Shown here one piece after another: positions 21,023 through 32,240 of a stretch of 64,000 bases of DNA. Under the pieces are notes generated by a model. That model saw nothing but the letters and a program-made list of their open reading frames with translations, was not told the origin of the DNA and did not search any database. The stretch is from Mesostigma viride (Eukaryota > Streptophyta > Mesostigmatophyceae > Mesostigmatales > Mesostigmataceae). The number at the start of each line of letters is the position of its first letter. The stretch's first letter is position 1. Where the stretch lies: the NCBI GenBank assembly GCA_009746045.1, contig RPFO01000015.1, forward strand, positions 2,654,932-2,718,931, written 5' to 3'. The translations under genes were made by a program, and so were the position numbers.

Positions 21023-21670
21023 AGTTAGCATTTTGGGCAACCAATATGCTAAATGGATGCAGTTTGGAAAGACCTTTCCAACGCCGTGCTGATCGCCTGA
21101 AACAGACAAGGGACGAGAAAGATATGAAGTCCCGAAGTCCTAGCCGTCCGCGGCCGGCGAGGGTGCAATCCTCTGGTGTAGTGGACAGGACACGTGGCAG
21201 GCCGTGCCTGCACAGGCTTAGCCTGTCTATCACGTGACTGTGGTCCACGTAGACCAGGAGGGACAGCAGCCTGCGACTGGTGGGGTACTGGAACTGGCAC
21301 AAGGCTGCAAGAATACTAGGCCTTGCAGGCTTGTGGCAGGTCCTGTACTTCCTAGGTTGCAGGTGGCTAGGTAAATCCAGTTCGTCCTGGCTCTGCAAGG
21401 ATGCCAGTGGACGTTGAGGATTTGCTAGCAAGCCTGCAACGTGCCTCGTCATGCCGATGGGAACGAGGAGCAACAAAGAGGCATATAGCTTGGTCATGGG
21501 GATGGCCAAGCTATCTCGGAAGCACGCGCTCTGGTTGCCCACATTGGACGTGGAAGTGACCAACAAGGTGTGGCTTGGTGTTTGGGCTAAAGGTTGCTGT
21601 CCCCCAGCAATTGGCTCAACTCTGCGTGAAAGACCAAGAGCTCACAAGCTTTGGGCTTGGCTTTATAACT
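21023..21670 (+). repeat. Cop1-a 3' LTR (648 bp)
   Basis: It starts AGTTAGCATTTTGG and ends CTTTATAACT. It matches the Cop1-b LTRs in inverse orientation. It contains two CACGTG G-box sites (21191 with the ABRE-like extension CACGTGGC, and 21231), which are binding sites for plant-type bZIP/bHLH factors. A 7-bp inverted repeat TTAGCAT...ATGCTAA lies just inside the start. Confidence 0.93.
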
Positions 21671-22050
21671 GGAGCCCCTCTGAATGCACTCTCACCAGTT
21701 GACCAAGTTCAATATCCGCAACAGCAGGGTGACACACATCCTTTTTCTTCAAACGCTCGTGTTGTGCCCTCAGATGCTCACGCCATACATTCAAGACCCA
21801 CGGGGGACAGGTGTTATGTTGGAGATGCTCCCGTGTGAGACAACCAAACCCAGGCACATACAACAGTTGCCTGGCAATGATTTGAGCAGCCAGGCGGTGC
21901 AGGCACAAAAATTTGGCAACAAAGGAAGATCCCTTGACACCCTCACCCTTGAGAGCACATAGCTTGACCTGTTTGTTCGCAGCCTCCACTGTCCCCTGAC
22001 GCTCGTGATCTTGGCGTGGGTGTTGCACGGATGCAACATGCCATTTGTGG
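21671..22050 (-). pseudogene. Relic of a retroelement integrase (target of the Cop1-a insertion)
   Basis: The minus-strand frame reads KWHVASVQHPRQDHERQGTV then EAANKQVKLCAL, the layout around the catalytic Glu of a DDE integrase (G-x-VE-x-AN). It continues with a Leu-rich stretch and LNVWREHL. The frame is cut at the Cop1-a LTR (21670) and ends in a stop near 22050. The family is not assignable from this fragment. Gypsy-like and KRBA2/Ginger-like integrases have similar wording. It is not part of Gyp2, which runs in the opposite direction. Confidence 0.55.
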
Positions 22051-23430
22051 TATTAAATTATCCGTCACGGTCGATCGGCGCCGGATTACGTCCGGCGCCA
22101 GTGCCGAGGCCATAGTATAGTTGACAGCCGAGGCGATCCGTGTGGAAGTAAACTTGTGTAGAAGTTTTGCTGACGAACTTGGCCTTTGCGCCGTAGGCAG
22201 ACCTAGCTCCTGCATGAACGGGAGTTACGGGACAGCCAAGTGGCACTGCACATGCGTTATGATGGTACCTACGGACATTTGGATATTTTTCAGGAGAGGC
22301 CTCTAGCCGTACTGGTGTTCTAGACGGTACGAGAAGCCCGTCCCCGCGGACCTCACGTCATGCCTGGTTGGCAGCGCCAGGCGCAGCCACCAACGGGGAC
22401 GAAGGGACAAACTAGGAAGGCACGAGCTATGCCAGCAATCCGGACCTTGTATCGTAATTTACCACGTTGCTCTACAGATTATTTACCATCGCTTAATCCT
22501 GGAGTGTAAATCTCCTGTGGGCTCGAGTGTGAATCCCTCGCCTACTGGGTGTAAGTCTTCCCGCATTGAGTGTTTTAATCTGTGTGGTAACATTGTAATA
22601 TACGAAACCGGTTTTCCGGGTTTGAGCTTATTCGTATTGTGTAACAAGTATTCTTAAGCCACCATCGTGCGCTGTGACGCATAGGAAGTCAAAGGTCTTT
22701 CGCATTCATTCTCAATCACTAAGGCGCTATTTTAAATAGCCATACGTGTTATAAACTGGACTCGGAGGAAACTTTCCTAGTGGCCTCTATCCCGTCCCGT
22801 TTTTCTGTAATCTGATCCGGATCAGCAACGGAATTATATAAGGGCCGGAACCCTTACTAATTCCGCTTGCAGTAATTCATTGTGGGGGTCGGATCCCCAC
22901 AATCCTAACTGTCCATACCCGTTACCCATATTGCGGTTCCTGCACGCCCCAACCTGGCCTTGTCCGGTTGACCTAAGGGATTCGTCCGGAAACGAATCTC
23001 CTTATATTGCGTGCTTTATACGGAAACGCTTTGTGGGTTGCGATTTCACGCATTATTTGGCGTCTTGGCCATTGCCTCACACCCTATATCTGGGATATAT
23101 ACTGTCAGCTCCGGCAAGCTGCAGGAATATCTCACGTCCCGACGTATTTTGGTGCTCGGTCCCCGTGACCCGGTTCGCGTGACAGTGCGCGAGAGGACGC
23201 TTCCACGGATCTATTCCAGCACCGGTCGTTCAAGAGACTGCGCTTCCAGCGGATTCGCATGGACAACCAGGTACATTGCAGGCTAACAAGGAACATGCCC
23301 TACCCCCCTTAATTGTTAGAGCATTGTGTAACCTGTTTGGAAGCTGTGGGTGTGTGTGAGGATTATTATTAATTTATCACCCTGCCAAGACTGAAGGCAC
23401 ATTGTTTCACACTTTACCAGCCAGCACGCG
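22051..23430 (+). other. Probable Gyp2 5' LTR and leader, boundaries undefined
   Basis: The region is non-coding. It has a TATA-like TTATATAAGG at 22834-22843, consistent with an LTR promoter. A TGG-starting sequence TGGACAACCAGG near 23259 could be a primer-binding site directly after a CA-ending LTR. Without the matching 3' LTR neither end can be proved. An older unrelated sequence near 22051-22300 is possible. Confidence 0.4.
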
Positions 23431-25308
23431 ATGGCTGACGGTATTGAGCGAGGGCGACGAGAGGCCCATTGCTTCTCTCCTGCCCCTTCCCTCGTGGCAG
23501 CACTCGAGGCGGCAGAGAGAGCTACCCGAAATCACTCACGCCCGAGTAGTGAGCGTGGCTCTAGGGGGTCATCACCAGCACAAACCCCACGTTTGGGAGG
23601 GAATTCCTCGGCGGCTGCCAGCGCACCACCTGATAGCCCCGTAGTGAATCCCCTTAATGGACCACCAAGTGGAACATCCATCGCGGGATTGTCGGCGGGT
23701 CCGGCCCTTGTTGTAGGAGCCGGCGCGGGGGCGCAGGGGGATAATGTTACCCTGCACTACGGTAGGAGTGGGGCCCTGCCTACGGTGCTGCCGCAATCTA
23801 CATTGGCCACTTGGCCCAGCAGCGCCCCGGCGCCACCCTTGTATGATAGCCGATCGCGGTCTCGCCGCGCTGCGAATCGGGCGTCCTATCATGCGCAGCT
23901 GGACCCCTTGGGGCTAGCCCCTTCGGCCATGCCTCGCCAATGGCTGGGCAGGGCCAGGGCACCGCACGGACCGGTCGGTCTTCCTTCGGGGTCGCAGGGG
24001 AGGCGATTCCCCTCCCCAACTCAGCATACGACCGCCTGGCTCCGGGTGACCCACGAGCGCAGCACCCAGCGGCCACCGCCGCCCATCATCATGCAAGCCG
24101 CGCCCACTACCCACATGGGTATGAGCACCCGGGTGAGGATGAGTGCAGCCCCCCGGCAGGTTACCCGCGTGGGCACACCTCGCAAGGTGTGGCCGGGCCC
24201 GGGAGACCCGCGAGTATCATGGGCCATCATGACGATGATACTCACAATGCAGGGCGACTACCACCGTTGCCCAAGCTGTCGGATATTCCCAAGTTTAAAC
24301 CCGACTGCTCCTACCAAGAGTTTGAGGCTTGGGAGATTGCAGTGTCTCAGAAGATCGACATCTGGGAGACATACAATCGCAAGCTCTTGGACGAGGATAT
24401 CAAGGTCAAGCTGGTGTCCAGCGAGGCACTGGCTCCCGATGTGAGACAAGCTCTCCATTGCGAAAGCGCCCTGGCCAATGGCTTCCCCAGTAGCTTGGCG
24501 GAATTATTTCGGCGAGCACGGGCCAAGTACCTGCCACCTGACCAAGACAAGCTGGACCGGGAGGCTTTTGGGGCGTTCAAGCAGGGGAACCTAAGCTATC
24601 GGGAATATATGACCAAGTTCGAGCTTCTAGCTGGGCGGGTTGATGACCTGATGGGCCCAGAAGCCTTGGCAAGGTTCTATGAGGGCTTGCAACCCGAATT
24701 CCGGGATGAGGTGAAGCGGAAATTCGCCCACCTCTCCTGAGCTCAATGGAACCTGCAGGACATCAAGACCTACCTAGCGGAGATAGCTCCCTTGGTGCAG
24801 CGGACCCCAAAAACCCGCGTGAGTGAATGCACTGGAACTCAATGAGCTGGGATTCGCCCCCGTGTGGGTGGATGAGCTACAGTGCGAGGTCCTGGACATT
24901 AATGCCTTGGACACTTCCCGGATTCAGTGCTACCACTGCAACCGCGTGGGGCACATCAAACGCGAGTGCCCTGATCTCCCTCCGCTGGACCAGGCCCCGC
25001 CTGTGCAACGCAACAACTTCCAAGCGGCCTCCCCGCAAATGGCCTCGAGGCCACCACCGGCGCGAAATATGCGCACAGCTCCCAGTGCGGGTGAGCGTGC
25101 CCGACGCTTGCAACAAGCGCGCCAACAGCCCCGGCTGTACCAACAACCCAAGGCGCCCCCAAGCGCCTACCAGCAAGCTGGGCATGCCCTCAACCAACTG
25201 GATGCCGCAGACGCGGCCGAGCCTGATGATGGCTCTTCCGCGGCCGCATCCGGCCACCTGCGAGGCACACCGGTGGACGAGGGGCCTGCAGGAGAGGCGT
25301 TGGACTGA
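23431..25308 (+). pseudogene. gag: Gyp2 gag (frameshift and in-frame stop)
   Basis: The N-terminal part is Ala/Pro/Ser-rich (MADGIERGRREAH). The frame changes near 23940-24000 to one that carries a capsid-like domain with PKFKPDCSYQEFEAWEIAVS, LANGFPSSLAELFRRARAKY and FKQGNLSYREYMTKFELLA. These align with Gyp1 gag. A TGA after KRKFAHLS (about 24738) and a further shift precede the CCHC knuckle CYHCNRVGHIKREC (about 24930-24971) and a Gln/Ala/Pro-rich tail. The gag frame ends in TGA at 25306-25308. Pol is open in the -1 frame across this stop. Confidence 0.82.
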
Positions 25309-27058
25309 GAGGCCGGGAGGGCACTCCGGGCGACACCTTACCCGGCCATGAACAAGTCGCCCAAGTTTTGTTACCATGTAATGTGGCGACAGAGACCCAG
25401 GAATGGCAAGCGGAGCCTAGCGAAGGCCCGCGGCAACTACTCCTCTTCACTGGAAGCCTACCAGACCCCCAGGGCTCTGGGCGTTGTTTGGAGGGCATCA
25501 AGGTCCTGATTGACAGTGGTGCGGCTACCACCTTCGTCATGCAGTGAGGCCATAGTGCAGCGCCTGGGAGTAACCCCGACTCCCCATACCATTGCTCGGC
25601 GCGTGCGATACTCGGATGGCTACACTCAGCCATCCCTGGGCTATGTGGACTTGGCCCCTATCGTACAAGGCACCAGCGTGCCCATTCGCGCCACGGTCAT
25701 TCCCTTACAAGCGGCTGATATCATCCTAGGGATTGACTGGCTGCACATATCCAAGGTGACCGTCTCTTTTGGTACCATGGTTACCCACTTCCCAGATGGG
25801 TCATTCTGGTTACCTGAGCGGCAGTATGCGGCCAACGGCATGACCATCACCGATGACACGCCTGCCCTCAAGAGTGACCGTCGTCGCCTTGCGGACATTC
25901 TCATGTCCAAAAGGGAGTTCAAGCGGATGATGAGAGCCCGGCAGCCTCCTGCCGTTTACTCCATTCGTCTGGACGCCCTTGCCCACGCGCGCGGGCCCAG
26001 CGCCCAGCATGCACAGGCTGGAGTTTCGTTAAACTCGCTTGGCATGGACTTGTCGGAAGACGAGGTGAAACGACTCAACGCAGTGCTCGATCAGTATTCA
26101 GCCGTGTTTGAGGAGAAAACACCTACGTTTCCCCCGGCCAGACCGGTGCTCCACCGCATTCATTTGCAGGAGGGGCACCCACCTACCACCTCACCCATTT
26201 TTCGCATGGGGCCCGTGGAGTTGGTAGAGCTCAAGAAGATCTTGGTCGGCTTGTTGGAGGCCGGCTTGATCGAGCCCAGCAATAGCCCTTACAGCGCGGG
26301 CGTGTTGCTGGTGCCCAAACCCAATGGGAAGTGGCGTCTGGTTACGGATTATCGCAAACTCAATGCGATCACCGTGAAGTCCAAGTATCCCCTCCCCCGC
26401 ATCGATGATATATTTAATAAGGTGGAGGGCGCAAAGTACTTTACGGTGCTCGATTGTGCAGACGGTTTTTGGCAACTTCGGATCGCCCCCGAAGATTGCC
26501 ATAAAACAGCCTTTGCCACGCCTTTTGGCCATTACCAATTCCGCGTGGCGGCCATGGGCTTGTGTAACAGCCCTGCCTCTTTTCAGATGCTCATGAACCA
26601 CCTCTTTAGGTCGGTGATGGGCACTAGTCGGCTGCCCCAGGTCTCGGCAGACCTGCGCGACCCGACTATCCCGTGGGACCCGGGGACGCAGCCGTACAAA
26701 CGCACCTGCGTGGCCATCTACTTGGATGACATCCTCATTTTCTCTCGCACGTTCGAGGAGCACTTGGAGGATGTTGCCGCGGTTTTGCAGATCATGGCGG
26801 ATAATAAACTGTCCGCTCGCCGCAGCAAGGTAGAATCAGGCCGCAGCGTCCCCTTTTTAGTAGGCCACATTCTCTCGGACAAGGGCGTGTCCACGGACCC
26901 CGATAAGGTCGCCGCCGTCCAACAGTGGACTGTTCCCGCGAATGTTCGCGCCTTGCGCAGCTTCTTGGGCTCGGTATCGTATTATCGCCGCTTCATCCCG
27001 CGTTTCGCGACCATTGCGGCCCCGCTTACTCACCTCCTCAAGAAGGACGTACCGTGGG
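25304..27058 (+). pseudogene. pol: Gyp2 pol, first part: protease and RT
   Basis: The -1 frame relative to gag reads into the protease with VLIDSGAATTF (25505 onward) and then a TGA at 25544-25546. The frame is restored just after, with IILGIDWL as the second protease signature. The RT is well preserved: EAGLIEPSNSPYSAGVLLV, FRLVTDYRKLN-type box, LDCADGFWQLRIAPED, FRVAAMGLCNSPASFQ and the catalytic YLDDILIFSR (26719-26750). The RT/RNase H connection SFLGSVSYYRRFIPRF follows. The element is interrupted at 27058 by Cop1-b. The order protease-RT-RNase H is normal for gypsy. Confidence 0.9.
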
Positions 27059-27709
27059 AGTTAGCAATCAACCAGAGCTGTGAGCTCCTGGTCTTCCACG
27101 CGCACAACGGGATGAGCCAAAGTTGCAAGGCAGCAACCTTTTTAACCCGTGCACCAAGCCACGACCACGGTGAGCGTTTCCACGTCCAATGTGGGAGCCT
27201 CGGTTCGTGCTTGCCAAGATAGCTGGTCATCCCCCATGACCAAGCTATATCCTTTGTGTTGTTCCTCGTTCCCATCGGCGTGACGAGGCACGTGCAGGCG
27301 GGCAAGCAAATCCTCAACGTCCACTGGCATCAGTGCAGAGCCAGGACGAACTGGATTTACCTAGCCACCTGCAACCTAGGAAGTACAGGACCTGTCACAA
27401 GCCTGCAAGGCCTAGTATCCTTGCAGCCCTGTGCCAGCTCCAGTATTCCACCAGTCACAGGCTGCTGCTCCTCTGGCCTATACGTGGACCACAGTCACGT
27501 GATAGTCAGGCTAAGCCTGTGCAGGCGCGGCCTGCCACGTGTCCTGTCCACTATACCAGAGGACTGCACCCTAGTCGGCCACGGACGGCTAGGACTTCGG
27601 GACCTCATATCTTTCTCGTCCCTTGTCTGTTTCAGGCGGTCAGCACGGCGTTGGAAAGGTCTTTCCAAACTGCATCCACTTAGCATATTGGTTGCCCAAA
27701 ATGCTAACT
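27059..27709 (-). repeat. Cop1-b 3' LTR (651 bp)
   Basis: On the plus strand it starts AGTTAGCAATCAACC and ends AAAATGCTAACT. It is nearly identical to 63285-63932. The polypurine tract on the minus strand (CCAAAAGAAGAAAGGATTGG) abuts it at 27710-27729. Confidence 0.95.
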
Positions 27710-28713
27710 CCAATCCTTTCTTCTTTTGGAGCTGGACCAGCTTGAAACAAGCCTACCCTTGCTTGTGCCCACTCAGCCACAGACCACTTGGTCCCTTGAG
27801 GTTGATCAGACCTTCTAGGGCCCAGGGTCCTGCCTCCTTTGGGTAACAACATATCTGCCCTTGGACCAGGCTAGGTGTACTGACCAGTGAATCAGAGGTC
27901 ACCCCAGGTTATCCCCTGACCCCTTGGTCAGCTCCCAACCTTTCCTTGGGAACTTGGTTATGATCAAAGTCAAGGCACATTACCTAGTCCAGTGGCTGGG
28001 ATTAAAGGATGCCAAGAACGTATTATTGTGAGTTCCTGATCTTTCACAGTTATCACAGGCGCCCGTTCTTATGGCGCCCGCCTTGGCCAGCCTTTCCCTT
28101 TTATGCTCAAAGAGACTCAGGTAGCACCTATGCAAATACTGCCTTATTGGGGAGCCCATGTCTTCACTGGGTGTTAAGCCCAGGAATCACTCATGTCAGG
28201 CTGTGGCTCTGCTGGGGAATTGAACCCCACCCCAACCTCCAGGTTTATAGGTGACCTGGAACTTCACACAAGAGAAACATTACAACCATGGCACAACATG
28301 AGAATGACATGATTATGTTTTATTCAAGCATTATATAACCCAGAATGTGGCTCCCTGGCAACCATGTCCCACATGGTCACACAACCAGGTTCTTTATTAG
28401 CAACAGGTTGGAAACAAGCACTAGAAAACATATATACAGCAACCTGTAAGAACCAGCATTCGGGTTGCCCTTGCATGGCCTAACTGTTTGAGGCCAAAGG
28501 CGTCGACTTAAGTCCTGGCGACTCTTCTGAACCCCATGGGGAGGGCCAGGCATGATTCTCAGCTGGTAGGAGTGTCATTCCACACCAACTCCTGTCCAGG
28601 AGGGTGTACCTAACCCTGAAGGACCGGCTGTCAACCAGTAAGCACCAGTCACCACTTGGTACTTTGGTCAAGCAGCCCACTGGGGACACCCAAGCTGAAG
28701 CAAGGCCTGGTCT
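27710..28713 (-). other. Cop1-b 3' untranslated region
   Basis: This is the reverse-orientation counterpart of 20011-21022. It contains the polypurine tract next to the LTR and the T-arm/B-box-like hairpin (GGGG-TTCAATT-CCCC on the minus strand, about 28213-28227). No coding sequence is seen. Confidence 0.75.
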
Positions 28714-31700
28714 CTATGGCCGCCCGTGTAAGGGGTCCATGAGCCCACGGAGCAGAGGGTACTGCCGCTCCGCCTTCTCCTCCAGCTTGGTGAGGGCATC
28801 TGCAGGGTTGTCCACACCAGGCACATGTTCAATGTTAGCTAGGTAGGACATCTCCTTGAGCAACAAGTAGTCAAGGTCCCTGCTCCTGGCCAGCTGCCTG
28901 TGCACAAATTGCACCATGCCCATGCTGTCAGTCCTCACCAGTGTGTGCAGCTGCAACCTACAGGAAGCCACTTGACATAGCTGGAAGAAGAGCTCCCTCA
29001 AGTAAAGAGCAGTATGCAGCCCTTCACAGATTGCCCTGCACTCAGCAATATCACTGCTGGGTGTAACCCTGTTCTGCAACCGACTGTACCAGGTAACAAG
29101 TGAGGTGTGATCTTGCTCCAGGGTAACTAATGCTGCTGCCCTGCCCCTGACCTCTGTGACCTTTCTATTATCCATAGAACTGTCCACATAGAGAACCATG
29201 TCAAGGGGCTTGTACAAATCCACAGGACCCAGTATTAGAGGGGGAGACATCATGACAGCCTGCACCACACTCTCAGCACCCGCCTCAACCAGCTGGGAAT
29301 CAGTAAGTCGACTCAAAACCAGCAAGTCAGGGGCACATATACTTGCAAGCCATGCCAGCATGCCCCTGATGGTAGCACACCTAGCCTGCGTGATGGGCTC
29401 CTGCAATGCGTCTACAATCTGCTGTGGATAGTCCTTACCACCCTCCATCCTGATGAACCACGAGCCCTTGGCTTGGAACAACGTAGCCTGCATGCCACAG
29501 AAGACCATAGGCTCATTCTCCACCATGTGCTGTATCTTACCCAGCTCAAACCGCTTCTGGATCTTGGTCAAAACAGCCTCAACCCAGTCTGGTGGACCTA
29601 TAAGATGCAGGTCATCACCATGCAGTGAGGCAAAGACAGGAAGGCCATTGTGAGACCCTTGGAACAAACAGGGATCCACTGGAGACACAGAAAACCCACA
29701 AGTATTCCTCAAGAATTTCTCTAGGCTCTTTCTCCAGATAATGGCACTGGCCAGTTGTTAGATGAGGAGCTCTATACTCCAGGGATGCTGCATGACACGT
29801 GGAGGATTCTGCTGTGTATATTTCTGTCTTTTCTGGTTAAGGGTGTGCCCTATAGCTCTGTGCTAATTGATTTCAAGAGGGCTTTTCTCAAGGGGGACCA
29901 AGATCAGGCTAGGCAGACTTGGAGAGATATCCCTCCTTTCTTTGTGACTGTACTCCTTTCTTTGTGGCCAGTGCCATGATACTCGGTTACAACTGGTCTG
30001 ACATGTGGCACCTGGACACCATCCACCTCCTTGAGCTTGAGGACAAACATCAATCTGAGCAGCTGGTGAACTTCTGGCAGCTCATCCACAGGTTCTGCAC
30101 AGTTGGAAACTATCCACTCATTCCCAGAAGCAACAAAGCCAAGAGTCCATGCCTTAGCCATCTTGGGGCTTTGCATCATCTCGACTAGCTGGCGCCAGGG
30201 AATAGGACTGTGAGCAGCTATCTGGTACCTGTTTACCCCTAACTGCCGTGGATCAAAGGTGGTTGGGATTATCAACAGGTCCTCAGCTATGGGCTCCTGA
30301 CCTTGAGGACCCTCAGCTGGCTGACTCTTAACAGCCTTCACCGCCACAGCAAGACCCTGGGAGTAGTGATATCTTTCAAGGGGGAGGCTGCCCCTGCCTT
30401 CTAGTGCCAACTCATCAGAGGTCAAAGTAACCCCTGGCATGCACAAGAAGTTCTGACCCAGAATGGCAGGCCCCTGATAGCCCTCTACCACACAGAACGT
30501 GGTGGGCACCCCTAAGATAGGCACACTCACTTCCCCTAGGATCTTCATGGACACCTTTCCTGAGAAATCAGACACAGCAAGGCAACTGGGATGGGACATC
30601 TGTAAGCCTACAGCATCCTCTTCCCTGATGTCAGACAGACACCTGTGAGTTGGTATCTACCTCCATTGTAGCTGCCCAGCACGACCCCCACCCCGTGAGC
30701 TTGGATACCTTGGGATCATGTTTGCTGCGCATGAGAGCTCGGATGACGTCCGCCATGAGAGGCCCCCGGGCCTTAGGTGGCTGCCCCGTCCCCTCTGGCC
30801 TTGTGACAGTTGCTTCAGCAGCCTCCTCCTGCTTGTCATCTTCCAGCAGGGACAGACCATCATCCACCACCAGAGGATTGTTAGCTGCTGCTGCCTGGCT
30901 CTGGCCTGGCTCCTCAACCCAGCTGGGAGGGCCTGGCCCGTCTGCAGGCCAGATTGCATGTGGTCTTCTTTCCTTGACATGAGCCCAGGACAACCTGTAC
31001 ACGTGCCTTGGATCCTTTTCCAAAGCCACCAGGCAAGATCTGTTAGCTTCCTCCACACGAGTGACAACCCCATCCTGCCACTTCCCCCGCTTGCCTGGAA
31101 TAGATGGTTCCTTCCACAGGTGACCTTCAGCCCCACCTGAGGCCTCAGCACATTCCAGTTCTTGTCCTTACGTCTCAGCTGGGCAAACAGCCTGTCTGCC
31201 TTCCTAAGACTGGCTTGCACCACGTTCTCAGGCAATAAGCTATACTGCAGGGCCAGGGGAGAGACAGCCACACCATCAAAGTAATAGTTAACCCTGTGGT
31301 TCAGCTGCTCTTCTATCCCCTTACACCAGGCTGCCCTCTCTAAGGCAGATGCCACAAGTGGCACTGACTCTGCTGCTAGCACCACTGTCTTCACCTCACG
31401 TATGGATCTCTCTACAGCCCCTTGCTGCCCATGACTCTCCCTGGGGACTACTACCAGCTTACAAGGCAGCTGGTCCTGATGCTTGAGCAAACAGTCAAAC
31501 TGCAAGTCTGCCTGCACACTCTTGCACACCCCAAAGCCTGGGATCAGGGCCTTCATACCCAACAACAAGTGGTGCTCCTGCATACCAGGCAGAACGTCTA
31601 TCAGCCTGTATCTACTGAACCTGTCCACCCCCACCAATATATACAAGCCCCTGATATGCTGGATATCCATCTGGATGTCGCCACGCTCCCTTGCAGGTTC

Positions 31701-32234
31701 CCTAGCATGGGACTGAGGTGGGTGAACAGCATTCTCCTGGCATCCACAGTTCTCAGCAGCAGCCTGGCAAGCCTCCCACAAAGGCTCCCTACCTAGCTTC
31801 CAAGCAAACATTGCTGCCTGCCCAGAATGCCCAAACATGTGATGCAACCTATGGCCAGCCTCAGCATAGCTCAGCACTCTCTCAGTACTGACCTGGCGAG
31901 ACGTCTGAACCGTGTGTGGGGACACATGATCCACTCCTGAGGTTCCAGGGTTTCCCTGCAGGCCGTCCTGACGCCCCAAGTCAGGCCCTGCACCCTGGAC
32001 CGCTTCAGGCCCTTCCAGCAAGGTCCCTTGGCCCTCCAGGCCAGCACCTGCTGGAGACCCACCACCTGCAAGAGGAATAGGGAATTCAGCTGCAGCATTG
32101 TTATTGCAATCCAGTGGAAGAACAACATCTTTACACCCTTGGTGTTGCACAAGGGGCACACCCCCGTCCTTATGTACATCCAGCACACCTTCCCCTAGGG
32201 GTGATTGACTATTTACAGGGGATGATGTAGCTAG
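28714..32234 (-). pseudogene. pol: Cop1-b pol: integrase, protease-like, RT, RNase H; frameshifts and inversion
   Basis: The frame is open from the codon following the gag TGA (32235-32237). The integrase (32186 to about 31130) has LHHMFGH, QMDIQHI, QADLQFD and GQQGAVERSIREVK. A frame change near 31130 leads to a frame ending just after MEVDTNSQVSV, where a 4-base insertion (about 30626) breaks the protease-like domain. It continues from 30599 (SDFSGKVSMKILGEV, PAILGQNFL) into the RT. Between about 29741 and 29965 the RT palm start is inverted and about 75 bp are missing. The remaining RT and RNase H (29712-28714) are in one frame with SLHGDDLHLIGP, LYVDSSMDNRK, SSDIAECRA, VRTDSMG and NPADALTK. 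Confidence 0.9.
29741..29965 (+). other. Inverted RT segment inside Cop1-b
   Basis: On the plus strand this segment encodes ELYTPGMLHDTWRILLC and LIDFKRAFLKGD, which in Cop1 belong on the element's coding (minus) strand. The junctions carry short inverted duplicates (GGCACTGGCCA and CTCCTTTCTTTGTG). Compared with Cop1-a (18696-18985), about 75 bp after the segment are missing. This inactivates RT. Confidence 0.88.
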
Positions 32235-32240
32235 TCACTG
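32229..32240 (-). other. Candidate UGA readthrough site between Cop1 gag and pol
   Basis: The minus strand reads CAG-TGA-CTA-GCT. UGA followed by CUA is a well-known leaky stop context. Gag and pol share the frame, and no other stop separates them. The same CAG-TGA-CTA occurs in Cop1-a (16432-16440), and CAG-TGA-CTG occurs in the distinct family Cop3 (55689-55697). Confidence 0.75.

Larger units (their letters stand above)
1..21670 (+). mobile_element. Cop1-a: copia-type LTR retrotransposon, 5' end outside window
   Basis: Within the window this copy shows ORF1, gag, pol, a 3' untranslated region and the 3' LTR (21023-21670). It is interrupted by Cop2-a (1331-15222) and by a foldback element (16073-16226). 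The gag reading frame rejoins exactly when Cop2-a and one copy of its CCTCC duplication are removed. The inverted sister copy Cop1-b (27059-63932) gives the family structure: LTRs of about 648 bp with AGTT...AACT ends and an unnested length of about 8.4 kb. The 5 bases after the 3' LTR (GGAGC, 21671-21675) should be the right target duplication, but its partner lies left of the window. Several frameshifts make this copy defective. Confidence 0.93.
22051..27058 (+). mobile_element. Gyp2: Ty3/gypsy-type element, degenerate, split by Cop1-b
   Basis: Gag, protease, RT and the start of RNase H are readable from 23431 to 27058. The RT/RNase H frame stops at VPWE where the Cop1-b LTR starts, and continues at 63938 after the GTGGG duplication (27054-27058 and 63933-63937). 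The 5' boundary is not certain. The 1.4 kb before gag probably holds the 5' LTR and leader, but the 3' LTR lies beyond the window so I cannot define it. Confidence 0.85.

Noticed and set aside
27054-27330. Reading the frame of Gyp2 RT past 27058 as coding
   Set aside because: Sequence after VPWE is the Cop1-b LTR; the true continuation is at 63938.
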